From NCBI RefSeq assembly GCF_021134715.1, contig NC_060026.1, forward strand, positions 7,679,001 to 7,743,000: a stretch of DNA of 64,000 nucleotides. The letters are read 5' to 3'. Both the position numbers and the translations under genes were made by a program. The DNA comes from Daphnia pulex (Eukaryota > Arthropoda > Branchiopoda > Diplostraca > Daphniidae). Every line of letters begins with the position of its first letter. The first letter of the stretch is position 1. Shown here piece after piece: positions 34,029-45,899 of the stretch. The notes under the pieces are model-generated. The model worked only from the letters and a program-made list of their open reading frames with translations. It made no database searches and was not told the DNA's origin.

Positions 34029-35032
34029 CTAAATTGGCAACGAGACCAAATTTTTAGACTGGAGGCAGCCAACGATTTAACTAATGAAAACAAACAATCC
34101 AAGAAAGAGCATGTAGTACAATCGAGGGCAATAATGCCTTTTCTGCTTCTGGCTAGCATTTTCTCAGTCTTTATCTAAACAAAGTAAAAATGAAATGTTA
34201 AGAATGCCATAATAAGCTGAAAAATGAGCTTACGTACAATGATTAGGTATTGGAGGAATACCTCCTGGTCTGGTATATACAAGCTTTGAGGCCGTATAAC
34301 ATGAAGCTGATGGATTGGGATGTTGCCTGCTCTGTGAAAAATGTATTGCATTAATGAAAATATTCAAATTAGGACCAATCTTTACCTGTTCTATGCAGCA
34401 CACGAAATGTTTACAAAGGAAACGATCTTTTTTAGTCTGCTATCGTGTGGTTCACCAATACAGCAACCATAATTCCTGCATTAAAAGAAGTTTGAGGAAA
34501 AATATGAAATACACTGCTAACATAATAAAAAAATTCTTAAAAAGTTTATTGAAGGGTGAATAATTACAAGCATAATCATCCTATACCATGGCATAATTGC
34601 TGGGATACTTAGCCGGTTGCCTTTCTATCGGCCATCTCGTACTGCCATCTCGTACTGACCACAAGGTGGCACATGCTCGAGCCGCAGTATATAAGGTCGC
34701 CGCGGCCGTACTAAGTTATCAGTCACCGGCTAGGCGCTCTTCAAGGCGGACTTCATCCGGACATCCAGCTCGGTGCTCCCCTTTGGCTCCCTCTAGAATA
34801 GAGATGTCTGCCGGCCATCTCGTACCAGCCGGAAATTTCTGCCAGTCATCTCGTACCAGCCGGAAACTTCTGCCAGCCAACTCGTACCAGCCGGAAGATT
34901 ATGCCAGCCACCTCGTACCAGCCGGTACTGTTCTCTACCGCCAGATGCCACCTCGTACCACCATCTCGTACTGGTACGAAATGGTTGAAAAAATGAGTAC
35001 GAGAATTTTTGGGTACGAGATGTCCGGAACCC
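34029..35032 (-). repeat. Right terminal inverted repeat of the MULE
   Basis: Complement of 29253-30259, with the same subterminal repeats (34810-34980). TATATAAGG near 34689 faces the outer end, followed about 25 bases on by a TTATCAGTC initiator-like site. The long open frame across it is a by-product of the repeats. Confidence 0.88.
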
Positions 35033-35041
35033 GGTGTAAAA
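35033..35041. repeat. 9-bp target site duplication of the MULE, right
   Basis: GGTGTAAAA, exact copy of 29244-29252. Confidence 0.9.
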
Positions 35042-35133
35042 CCATCACTGATTATCTACCGTTTCAAAGCATGACCAATCTCACCCATTCAGATCCGTAA
35101 TAGTCATATTCAATAAAACAAGTGTAAACAAAA

Positions 35134-35375
35134 TTGCAACAAGTATGCAAAAGCTGCATGTAATTACATAATATAGACGTGTTGCGGATGCTTAGTTGGA
35201 CTATTTCGTAATTTAGCCCAATCCATCTGGTGTATCGGTCCCCATCTTGGACTCTCGTAAAAACAGTTTTTTATTCCTGGAATTATGACAATAACAGTTT
35301 CATAGTTATTTATAATTTTAGCTTTTAGTTTAATTTATTGTGATTTGATACAATAATCACTATATCTGCTTCGTT
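35134..35375 (+). repeat. Left TIR of the Helitron-like element
   Basis: Starts TTGCAACAAGTATGCAAAAG and matches the complement of 47925-48165 at roughly 80 percent by eye, including a shared TGTAATTACA palindrome and CCAATCCATCTGG. The extreme end can fold as a small TTGCA/TGCAA hairpin. Confidence 0.8.
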
Positions 35376-35973
35376 TCTTTTACAAAATTGATTAGCGGGT
35401 GTTGTTTAAACTCGAAATCATCAGCTGACAGCTTCTAAACACTAAAAAGTAAGTAGAAGTGATATGGCATCTTTCGTGGCAGAGGTTTCCCTTTGTAATA
35501 CGTTTGAACTGTTCAAACTCTCTCATTATTCAAAAATTGTAGTAGCTTCATTTGCCGGTTTAAGTAAATGAGGCTACTGTACATCACTCCCAATCACTAA
35601 ATACCAAAGAAGTTTGGGTGGTAATTAAAAGTTGGCACAACAAATCTATCATAGCAGCACACTGTCATTGCACACCAGGGTAATAAAAAATAGTTAATAC
35701 AACCAAACTTTAAATTTGGTAATAATTGCTGTGATGTCGGGGCAGTTTTGTAATCAAATCATCATCATATGCAACGAATGTATACCTAGCTTGTACTGCC
35801 AAAGAGAAACAGTGGTTAGAAAAACATACAAAAAGATCACATCGTGAGTATTCATATTGAACAACATAATGATTCTACGTAATTGTGTCAGGTTCTCATA
35901 AATCAGCTGTGTCAACTAAAAACATCACGATTAAGATGGGTGCTGGAATCCCGTCAAGAAGATTAAAATTATC
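35376..35973. other. Non-coding leader between TIR and duplicated promoter
   Basis: No coding signal. AT-rich; presumably the upstream region of the THAP-Rep gene. Confidence 0.4.
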
Positions 35974-36343
35974 CCTGAGAGATTTCCTCAGGAAATCCGA
36001 GGGCCCACTCGTCTTTATTTGCTGATACGTCCCTTGGGAATACTTTCACTGTCCGGCAGCGCCATCTGTTGACCGTAAGTGGAATATCCTCTAGACCAGT
36101 TTAGTTTGTTTGCGATTCTTTGTCAGATTCATGTTGTCGATGTTGTTGATAGACAATACCTGAGAGATTTCCTCAGGAAATCCGAGGGCCCACTCGTCTT
36201 TATTTTCTGATACGTCCCTTGGGAATACTTTCACTGTCCGGAAGCGCCATCTGTTGACTGTAAGTGGAATATCCTCTAGACCAGTTTAGTTTGTTTGCGA
36301 TTCTTTGTCAGATTCATGTTGTTGATGTTGTTGATAGACAATA
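35974..36343 (+). promoter_or_regulatory. 185-bp tandem duplication, putative promoter of the THAP-Rep gene
   Basis: Two nearly identical head-to-tail copies (35974-36158 and 36159-36343), each starting with the palindrome CCTGAG AGATTT CCTCAGG and ending about 25 bases before the first ATG for the second copy. Each copy has GCGATTCTTTGTCAGATTC, with an initiator-like TCAGATT. Position and symmetry suggest a doubled promoter or regulatory site; not proven. Confidence 0.6.
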
Positions 36344-36368
36344 CTGATTTCTAGTTCTTTATTACATA

Positions 36369-39300
36369 ATGAAGCCATTTCGTTGTTTCATTTGTGGTTA
36401 TAAGACTTTTGATGACGACAAGAGTCAGTTACCGATGTTTGTAGTTACCAAATCTAGAATGCCATTATGGGAAAAAGTTCTTACTCGAAAAGGGTTGAAA
36501 GTGGGAATGAAGCTGTGTGGTGATCATTTTGACGATGCTGACATTCTTGGAGGAAAAGTTCTTTCTGGCAAATGTTATGCTTATCGAAGGCTCAGATTGA
36601 GAACTGGTGCTTTGCCGAAACATTATATAGGTTTTTATATCATTCGTTTAGATTCATAGTTCATGTTCTTGATTGTCTTTTTCGTGTGTTTAGATGGATC
36701 CACAGGTCAAGTGACTAAGGTCTTAAATTCTGATGGCCCACCATCTGTAAATCTTTGTTTGGGTAACGACACAGGTGTTTAAGTTGCTGAATTTCTAGAA
36801 GACATATTGTAATTTTTTTCCAGATCCATTGAATGATGACACTAGGATTGTACGTCATAATGATAGAAAAAAAGAGATACTTCAATCAGGAACTTCAATA
36901 GGTATGTCACTTGTTTTCTTATCATTAGAAAAAAGATTCTTTATTTACTTGATTGCAGTCTTATGTCATTTTCTTTTTCCTTTTGTTTGTATAGATGGAT
37001 CCGCGGGTAAAAAAGCTAAGGTACCCTCTTCTAATGGCAAACGAACTGTGAATTACAAAACTGTAAATCATCGTTTGTGTAACGAATTCGGTAAGAAAGT
37101 TGTTTGATTTGAAAGAGACAAGTTGTTTATTTGAGTTTTGTAGATCCATTGACAAATAAGAAGGCTGAGATCGCATCCTATAGAAATCAACATAGTGGTG
37201 CTTTGGAATCATGCAGTAAGGAAGGTATAGAAGATGTTTTCTAATGAAAGTAATTTTCAAATCATATAATTTACTTTATGTTGTTTTGCTAGAAATGTTG
37301 CGAGGAGAGAGTGAAGACAGTAAGAATGTATCCATGAAGGAGAGAAGAAAGGGAAGTTTTCACTCCAACATTGAGACAGGTGTGTAACTTGTTTCCTTAC
37401 CATAATTAGAGGGACAGTAATCAGTTCTGTTTTCTGCAGTATGCAGATTACATAACTTTAAGCAAGTTTATTTTAATGCTAAACAAAGAATTTTGGTTGT
37501 CATCGTTTTCCTAGATATGTTGCCGAGGAAAACTATAGACCCTAAGGCTTCCTCCAATGGTGGAATGGAAAAAGTGACTATTCAGGCAAATAATGCAAAA
37601 GGTATGTATTTTTTTACATAGTAATAAAAGCGAAAAACAGAAAGCCATTTTTTTACTAGTATGTGAGTTACAGCTATTTAAACTTTTATTAATTAACTAA
37701 CAATCATGTTTTTCTCTGTAGATGGAGAATTAGATTTCAATTATGTGAAAGTCAAAAGACTTAAAATGAATCACAATGCCTATCAACAGAGATACAGTCC
37801 CCTCCATAAGTATGGGATCACCCCGCGCCGTTCCATAAGGCGGCGTGTATTTTTCTAGTTGGTTTTTCGGGTGGTAAAAAGTGAAAAAATGACATAAATT
37901 CACAAAACTTGGAATTTATGTCATTTTACCTCTTTTGTTTTGTCTGAATTTTTTCAGATTTTTTCGTTCATGGGATAGGCCTCTAAAAGTGGCTCCGAAA
38001 GTATCGGATCACTCCGACGCCAACCATGTTATCTTATGACCCGAACTTGTTTTTCACATAGCTTTTTATATATTTAATTTTTAAGAAGGAATTTTTATTT
38101 TCAAACCGTGTATACACTACCCTTTCATAAACTAACTGTGAGTTTTGCATAATGATCCGAATTTTTTTCGAATTTTCCCAGATTTATTCGTTTCCCAAGT
38201 TTCTGAAATCAGAGACTACAGAAGACTTCATTTACGGTTTACAACCTCTATCAGCTGGCGTAGGCAGGAAAATTAGTGTCGTTTTTATACGCCCCTTAAG
38301 TAAAAAAGGTAGCAGAGCGCCAGTGGTGTATAGAAACGACTACTAATTTTCCTGCCTACGCCAGCTGATAGAGGTTGTAAACCGTAAATGAAGTCTTCTG
38401 CAGTCTCTGATTTCAGAAACTTGGGAAACGAATAAATCTGGGAAAATTCGAAAAAAATTCGGATCATTATGCAAAACTCACAGTTAGTTTATGAAAGAGT
38501 AGTGTATACACGGTTTGAAAATAAAAATTCCTTCTTAAAAATTAAATATATAAAAAGCTATGTGAAAAACAAGTTCGGGTCATAAGATAACATGGTTGGC
38601 GTCGGAGTGATCCGATACTTTCGGAGCCACTTTTAGAGGCCTATCCCATGAACGAAAAAATCTGAAAAAAATTCAGACAAAACAAAAGAGGTAAAATGAC
38701 ATAAATTCCAAGTTTTGTGAATTTATGTCATTTTTTCACTTTTTACCACCCGAAAAACCAACTAGAAAAATACACGCCGCCTTATGGAACGGCGCGGGGT
38801 GATCCCATACTTATGGAGGGGACTGTACTCTCGGGCAAAGAAGAAAAGCAAGAATGTCAAGGTAGTCCTTAATAGTTACAGTGAGCCACTTTCGTTGGAA
38901 ATGTGTCAGCCACCAATAGCCGAACAGTTACTCCATTTTGAATCGGATCCCATCGCTGCACTGATGAACCTCGTAACAAATACGGGGTTGGATCGGTTTC
39001 GAGATACTGATCGTTTGATGTATTGATGTGTTTGATAATTGGAGTGAAGCTGCCTTGGATCCGAACCCACTTCCTGATTACTTGAATAATCTAGCCCAAG
39101 AAATAATTAGTAACGTTACAGAAGAAGATCTTGCCGTGATTTCTGAAACGTTTCTAAGTATTTGGGATATTGAAGCACAAATGTTGGCATGTGCTAGTTG
39201 CGGAATAAAAGATTTTGATATGGGTTCATCAAAATTCCACACCGTTTCCCTTGATCAACTAAGCAAACTGCTCTTTTCCAAACAAGAAATTATTGAATTG

Positions 39301-42300
39301 GAAAATATCTCTGAAGAATATAGGTATTTGTTTCTTCATTCTTATCATGTCATATTTGCGTTCCATAGTAACCAGTGGTTGACTTTCTTTTCTTTAGATC
39401 AGTTGTTAGTTACTATCACTCACCAGTTAGTAGAAAATATTACTACCTTCATCGAGAATTTGTCACACAAAAGAAGCAGCTAACTTCTGATGGAGAGGAC
39501 ACCGAAACTATTCTTTGCAATGAATGTTTCCAAGCTGTGATTCGTCAAAACAAAGTGCCTACTTATTCGCTTGCGTCAGGAATCGATTATGGCAATGCGG
39601 ATCGCATTTTTTTACCGAAATTAACACTAGCTGAAGAACACGTCATTGCTTTAGCACGAATCTTCATCGTGATAATTAAATTGACTGGATACCAACATGG
39701 CGAACGGCAATGTGGAAAACTAGGCCACGCCATTGCTTATGCACAATACGGAGAGCATCTTGAAGAAATGATAAATGAAAAAAGACGAAATAGAACTAAC
39801 CGGAAATTCCCTTACATTAACGATTTTTACGATGCGCTGAGCATCGTTTTCGTTGGATCTCATTTGCAATGGGCAGCACTTGTAGCTGACAAGCACCACA
39901 GAATTTGGCACCCTATTCAAGTCCGTAGCGAGGTCATCTTCTTGTGGTTGGGCGCATTGAAACACTTCAACTCACGTTACAAAGACATTGTCATTGACGA
40001 TTCACAAGAAATGAAGATGGCCTTAACCAAAATTCCAGATGAATTAATATATCGTGCTTCAATTGCGGAACACGATACAGAGATAAAAATAGATCAAATC
40101 GTTTCTCAACAGTCGTCTGATGTAGATGCAGCCAACGACCAAGACACAGAAACTACGATCGAAGACTCCAGCGGAAAACCAAATCTCTATCCCATGTCTT
40201 TCCTTACTAGAACTTCACCAACCAACTCGAATGAACTGTCCTCCAGTGAGGCAGCATTGAAAGGTATCACATAGCTCAACGTAATACTTCCTCATTCCTA
40301 TTGTAAATACATGCATTTTCTTACTAGGAATATCGGAAACCCTGGCTCAACCTGATGGATTTCGATACCTCAGACAAAGCAAATACAAGAAGGGCTGGAA
40401 TGCATTCAATGAGGAAGATTTTGAAACCGCGCCTAAATTAACTAATCAATCGAAAACTCAAAAATGGAGTTATGACCATTAAACCGAAGATTGTATCACC
40501 ATTAAGAAGGTGAACCATTAAATGAATTTGAACAAAACGATCACTTGATGTATTCAGCTTTCCCCCATCTCTTCCCTCTTGGTAGAGGAATAAGGAAAAA
40601 TGGAAGCATACCTATTAAAGATATGCGACACATGGAATTGCAATGGCATGGAAAATTTGCTAATTGCATGCGATTTCTCTTTCTGCTCTTCGACCAATGG
40701 CAACGACATATCACGTGCCGATCAATTCAGACTACCGTTAGGACAAACAAATTGTCAATGGAAACATTCAGTCAAATGGTTTCGGATCCGAAATTTCTCA
40801 GCCAATTGGAAGAAGCGAAGAATAGGCCCAATCATCCCAAATCACTGAAACTTCTTTCAAAAATCACGCCTCAATTGTCTTTAATCAGTAAAAAAGTTCC
40901 ATATTCAGTAGCAGCAAGATCTGCTACCGTAGGTCATCTCATGAGCATGGTTCGCTATTTTGGACCACCTTCCATCTTCTACACCCATTCTCCAGATGAC
41001 ACTAACGGATTACTCAATTTACGATTTACTCTTCCTATGACAAACAATTGGTCTTTTCCGGCAACAGAAAGCGGTTTTGCCGAAGCCATGCGTAATCACC
41101 AGACAGATTTCCATGGCATCTCATTTAGTGAATCGGCAAAAAAAAACAATGTTAGCCCTTGGTCCAATTTTCGCTGCCCGAATGTTCCAAATCATGACTG
41201 AGGCTTTCTTCGTTCATATGTTGGGAACACCACCTGACGGAACAAGCAAAAAAAAGTATTCCTTTATCTAAACGTCAAGCAGGAATATTCGGTACACCAG
41301 TGGCGTCCTTCGGCTGTACAGAAGAACAAGCTCGTGGTTCTCTTCACATGCATATTTTGTTTTGGGGTGGATTAACGCCTAACCTACTGCAAACTACAGG
41401 TGGCATCCCGGGTTTGAAAAGATACATTGCCGAGGCAATCAACCGTGTGGTTTCAGCACAACTAGATCCGACTATTCATTTGAAACACTTATTACGAGAT
41501 TTGAACAACGAGAAACCACCTCATGCTGCGTTTTTCAAACCACATCATCCTGTCCGCGAGAAGCAGCAATACATTCAAGATTTCCAACGAACCGTCGACT
41601 TATGCAACATACACCAACATGGTCTCACATGTTTCAAGAAAAAGATAGGGAAGACATGCTGTCAACGAGGACGTGGCGTACATCTACGAGAGGAAACTGG
41701 TTGCTTGCAAATCGTAGCCAAGAAAACCGATCCAAGTCAACCAGAAGTGTCTTTTGAAGTACTTCCTTTCATCCTTCCACCAGACGAGGCAGTGACATCA
41801 AGAAGTAATTTTTCACAACTACCTGTTGCAATGCGAGATAAGCGAATGATAATGTACTTTTTAATTCGACCAGCCATTCTACCACCATTGCCAACAGAAG
41901 ACGGTCGCAAATCTCCACCTACATTGATTGAAAAAATGGTTTTACCATCAGAATTGCAAGAACAATTTGACTTGTTAGCGGAGGAAGACAAAAAAAAAGT
42001 TTGCAAAACTTTGCAAAAACGAAACGCAATGAGTGTCGAATACAACCCTCTAGCCTCTGCCGTATTGGGATGCAACACCAATGCAGCACTCCTTGGCAGT
42101 GATGTGCAAAGCAAGAGCGCATTGTGTTACTTAATAAAGTACGTTAGCAAACCTCCGGCAGAATTGGCACATTCTCTACCGCTTCTTTACCACGCCAGAA
42201 AAACCATCGACCAGTATCCATCGAAAGCAGATGACAGCGGCAACATCATTCGTACTGGAATACACTATCTTAACAAAATAGCTAACGATCTGAGCGGCGC

Positions 42301-45300
42301 GATTGAAATATCGGGACCAATGGCAGCAGCTGCTATTCTCGGCATGCCTGCTGAGACAAGTTCAGAAACTTTTTGGGTGACCTATATACATGCAGCAATT
42401 TCTTATGTAACTGAACACCCAGAAACTTCAAGTTCGTGTCCAAAAAGGCGAAACGAAGAATTTGCTGATCTTTGGGGAAATGAATTACCTAGAGAGCATC
42501 AAGACGAAGAAATCAACGAAATCAACGTCGCGAATTCTATCTACAATGAAAGCCGTCAAGGAAATGATGAATCAAGTGACAACGAAACAACCATCCAAGA
42601 GGACACCTCAAATCCAGACAAGGATCCTAACATCTTCGAGGAAACGTTCATTTAAAAAGATCCCTTGATTCTTGGATCAACGCTTCAACATAGAGACGAA
42701 AACGTTAATTCTACAGCAAATATTTATGTCACACCCCGGAAAATTATCGCCGTACCTCAACATCTTCACTACGCTTATAGAGGAACTCAATTACACGAAC
42801 TCAGTCTTTACGAGTACACAGCTCTAATTGACATTGTTCCATGGCGAGAAAAGAAGGGCACAAAGTCAGAGGGATACAACGAGCAAAGTGAATCAGGAAG
42901 ACCAGCCAACGGAACTTTTGATTTCACGAACGCTCATCCCCTACACGGTAACAAATAGCTAATTCGCTCCCATATCACGAAAACATCAACACTAACGTAT
43001 GCTGATTTTCCATACTTCATTTCTCTAGGTTCATACATACAAAGATTGCGATCGAAAACGAAGGTTCCAATTTTAGTGGGACCACCACCAGCACCACCAG
43101 CACCGAAACCGTCAACATTAACCGACGCCTGGCGATCGCAAGCTCGAAAATTTGCGAATCATTTCCTTATACTTTATCGACCATGGAAAACGATGACTAC
43201 AGATGGCGGAACACTTCCAGGACCAACGACATGGACTGATTTTTGTTCGTTCATGTATAACTTGGTAAAAGGAAACAACAATGGAGTCACGACGTGTTTG
43301 AATCGTGTCCGATCACAATGGATTCACCACGCAGCTCACGGATTACGTATGGCAGGTAGCGATCAAACAGCTGTCTCGAAATGGCGACATGAGTGTGCCG
43401 ACCGATGGAACGACACTGATAATCACTCACTAGCTGGAGTTAATATGCGAGACAAAGGAGATTTTCAAGCCAATTCCACAAAAATTCAAGAAGAAATGGC
43501 AGCCATCGAGGCTCAGAAAAACATCGACCTTTTACGAAACAAAGCTGCTGCTGACGACCTATTTCATCGTCCTAAGAATAGCTGTGAGGAATACTATCAA
43601 GCAACGAAACTAGCCTTAGATCATCTCTTTCGACCGGCACAACGCAAAACAAGCCATTCAAACACAATGACGAAAGCTAAACAAATAGTTCAGCCTTCAA
43701 ACAGAGTAGATGAATTGGCTGGAACAGTGTTTCTTATGAAATTAGATTCAGCTTACCAAGAAGCAAAAGAAACCAAAAAAGATACCGTTTCCAACAAACC
43801 ATCTGACTCCAAAGCACCTGCAAGTAGTCGGCCATGTCTAGCAGAGGAACTTAACGATGAGCAACTGAAAATCTGGACAACAGTAAAAACGTTCTTCTCT
43901 GATTTAAGAAAATTCAAAGATGGAAGAGGATCTCACCCGCAACCATTCCGCATCCTAGTGCATGGAGGACCAGGAACCGGCAAATCTTTCTTAATAGGAA
44001 GCATCCTCCAAGCAGCATTTGATGTCAACTTAACTGTCGCCTGTATTGCTCCCACAGGAATTGCAGCCAGCAAATTACCAAACGGGAGAACAATTCACAA
44101 TTTCTTCTCCTTTCCAATTTTCCACGACACCAGAGTATACCTATCGAAACCTAATCATTTCAAGCTGGCTACACTTCAACAACAAGCTAAACATCAATCA
44201 CTGGCATTGCTGGTTATCGATGAAATCTCCTACGTCGGACCAGAAATGCTGGCTCAAATTGAACTCAGGCTTCGACAAATAATGGAAAACGATTTACCGT
44301 TCGGGGGAATTGCTCAACTATACCTGGGAGACTTCTTCCAATTTCCGACAGTATCTCCAACTGAAACTCTTTACCACGCTTTGCTAAACATGTCTACTGA
44401 AGACATCGGACAAAATCCACAAACTACATTCACTAGTCCTGCCAAACAAGGAGCAAGATTGTTTGCTACCTTCCAAAAAGTAGAACTTACCCAACAGATG
44501 AGAGCAGCCAAAGATCCCGATCACATGTCTTTCCTCAATCAGCTCCGTACGTCAGCAGCAAAAGGAAGGACCAAGACATTTGAACCTCTCGAAAAACTAA
44601 AAGTACTGACGAGACAAGATATCAAAAAAGAACCGGATTGGATGAACGCGCCCAAAGTAGTCACAAGCAACGAGGAACGTTATCGAATTAACGAGCATCA
44701 ATCGTCTATTTTTGCCAAACAGCAAAACTGGCCGCGTATAATTTGGTACCAACCAATACTGGGTCTAGTGGCTAACGCCATTGATCAGGATCAAGTAAAT
44801 TATCTATACGCAACTTGCCACAGACTGAAAGGCATTTTCGTTCACGGAGCTCCAGGATTTCTTACCGAAAACATTAATCCCACACACGGACTGACAAACG
44901 GAACGGCAATCACCTACCACTCCTTAGTCTTATATCCGAGAGAAGACAGAGAGCGTGTGTTGACAGCCATTTGTAGTAGCCGAGAAGTTATCGTCCTCCA
45001 ATACAATCCCGTCTACGTACTAGTAAACGTAACAAATTCCAAACATGAACATTTCGTCGGAATCACGACAGAGAAAGATCAAGTCTTCATACCGTTACCT
45101 CAGACGCACATCAGTAAAACGTTCAAAAGTCAAATTCCAAGCAAAGATGGGAAAATTAGCCTTCAAACGAAAAGTCACGGAGTGGAACTAGGATACGCAA
45201 TTACTCTTCACAAAATCCAAGGACAAACTTGCAAACGACTAATAGTCGATCTCAACTTTAGACCTTTCAAACCACAAATTTCTTTTCCAGGATTTTATGT

Positions 45301-45673
45301 CGCTGTGTCCCGTGTTCGAAAATCGCAAGATTTAAGAATCATGCCGATACAACCAAACACTTCCAATTTAAAATGCATTAAAAGTTTAACACCACCTGAG
45401 AAGCTGACAACTTGGCTAACGGGATACGACAACGACGGATTTTGGGACCCAAGGCGGGTACCACTAACAAAAAAATACGACTCTAAGGAAGAAACAACTA
45501 CGACTTCAACAAGCAGAAAATCAACAAGAAAAAGGAAAGCCACGGAACAAAGTAACTATCTCTTTAAACAAAATTCACCGAGAAATCATTTTCATCTAAT
45601 GATTGGACTTAGCCAATTAGGTAACAAACAACAAGTACCGGAATGTTCCAGGCAAAAAAGAAAAAAAAAGTAA
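36369..45673 (+). CDS. THAP finger + Rep (HUH) + PIF1 helicase, multi-exon transposon gene
   Basis: Exons: 36369-36630 (THAP: CFICG, KLCGDHF), then six mini-exons 36694-36774, 36824-36901, 36995-37090, 37144-37224, 37293-37379 and 37515-37601. Next is 37722-39323 (split by a MITE at 37795-38825), then 39398-40263, 40328-42947 and 43029-45673. The N-terminal Helitron (DUF6570-like) region has LCNECFQAVIRQ and RQCGKLGHAIAY; a conserved block follows (YSAFPHLFPLGRG). The Rep HUH motif is GSLHMHILFWGG (41339) and the Rep tyrosine block is CYLIKYVSKPP (42124). The helicase has Walker A GGPGTGKS (43966), Walker B LLVIDEIS (44212) and motif VI HKIQGQT (45210). Rolling-circle replication and transposition are inferred from the family. 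Frame changes lie near 39025, 40480-40510, 41150, 41250 and 42655, several at A-runs. Some may be sequencing errors; otherwise recently dead. Confidence 0.85.
37793..37794. repeat. TA target duplication, left of foldback element 1
   Basis: TA precedes CAGTCCCCTCC; the partner TA is at 38826-38827. It interrupts the codon for Tyr in YQQRY of the THAP-Rep gene. Confidence 0.8.
37795..38825. mobile_element. Foldback MITE 1, 1031 bp, Tc1/mariner-type ends
   Basis: Starts CAGTCCCCTCCATAAG and ends with its complement, flanked by TA on both sides. Arms of about 487 bp (37795-38281 and 38340-38825) are nearly perfect complements around a loop of some 58 bases. CAGT...ACTG with TA duplication is typical of Tc1/mariner-mobilised elements. 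No coding capacity. Near-perfect arms mean a young insertion. Confidence 0.9.
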
Positions 45674-45890
45674 AGACATCTAGTTCAGGCAATCAAAATG
45701 GGGAAAAAAAGCTGTCAAATCCTCACTTCGAATAAGGACAACATAGATTTCACTAAGAGTTCTCAGATAACCCCGTGTCCTTTTCAAAACAGACTAAATA
45801 AAGAGAGACAATTAATTAAAGGAAAGTTTAAAAAAAAATTATTTAATCAAGAAAAATTAATACACTGCAATTCCATTCACAACAAAACCA
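45674..45890. other. Convergent 3' region between helicase and RPA-like genes
   Basis: About 200 bases with AATAAA-like motifs on both strands (for example AATAAAGAGA on plus). Probably the shared 3' flank; no separate gene is supported. Confidence 0.4.
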
Positions 45891-45899
45891 TAAAAATCT

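Larger units (their letters stand above)
29253..35032. mobile_element. Complete Mutator-like transposon (MULE, FLYWCH type)
   Basis: 5780 bp between perfect 9-bp direct repeats. Terminal inverted repeats are about 1.0 kb (29253-30259 and 34029-35032), beginning GGGTTCCGGACATCTCG, and differ by only a handful of bases, so the insertion is fairly recent. The interior holds a spliced transposase on the plus strand. Mutator elements with a FLYWCH finger have been described in animals as Phantom; I infer kinship from domain make-up. The transposase has stops and frame changes, so movement would need help from another copy. Confidence 0.92.

Noticed and set aside
34597-35100. 167-codon open frame at the MULE right end
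   Set aside because: Lies wholly in the inverted repeat and its tandem subrepeats; its mirror copy at the left end does not keep the same frame to the same point.
36369-36659. THAP exon as the start of a P-element transposase
   Set aside because: No P-type GTPase or catalytic region follows; the exon chain leads into Helitron-type Rep and helicase domains.
38152-38467. Paired open frames with the same start on both strands
   Set aside because: They mirror each other because they lie in the two arms of a foldback element.
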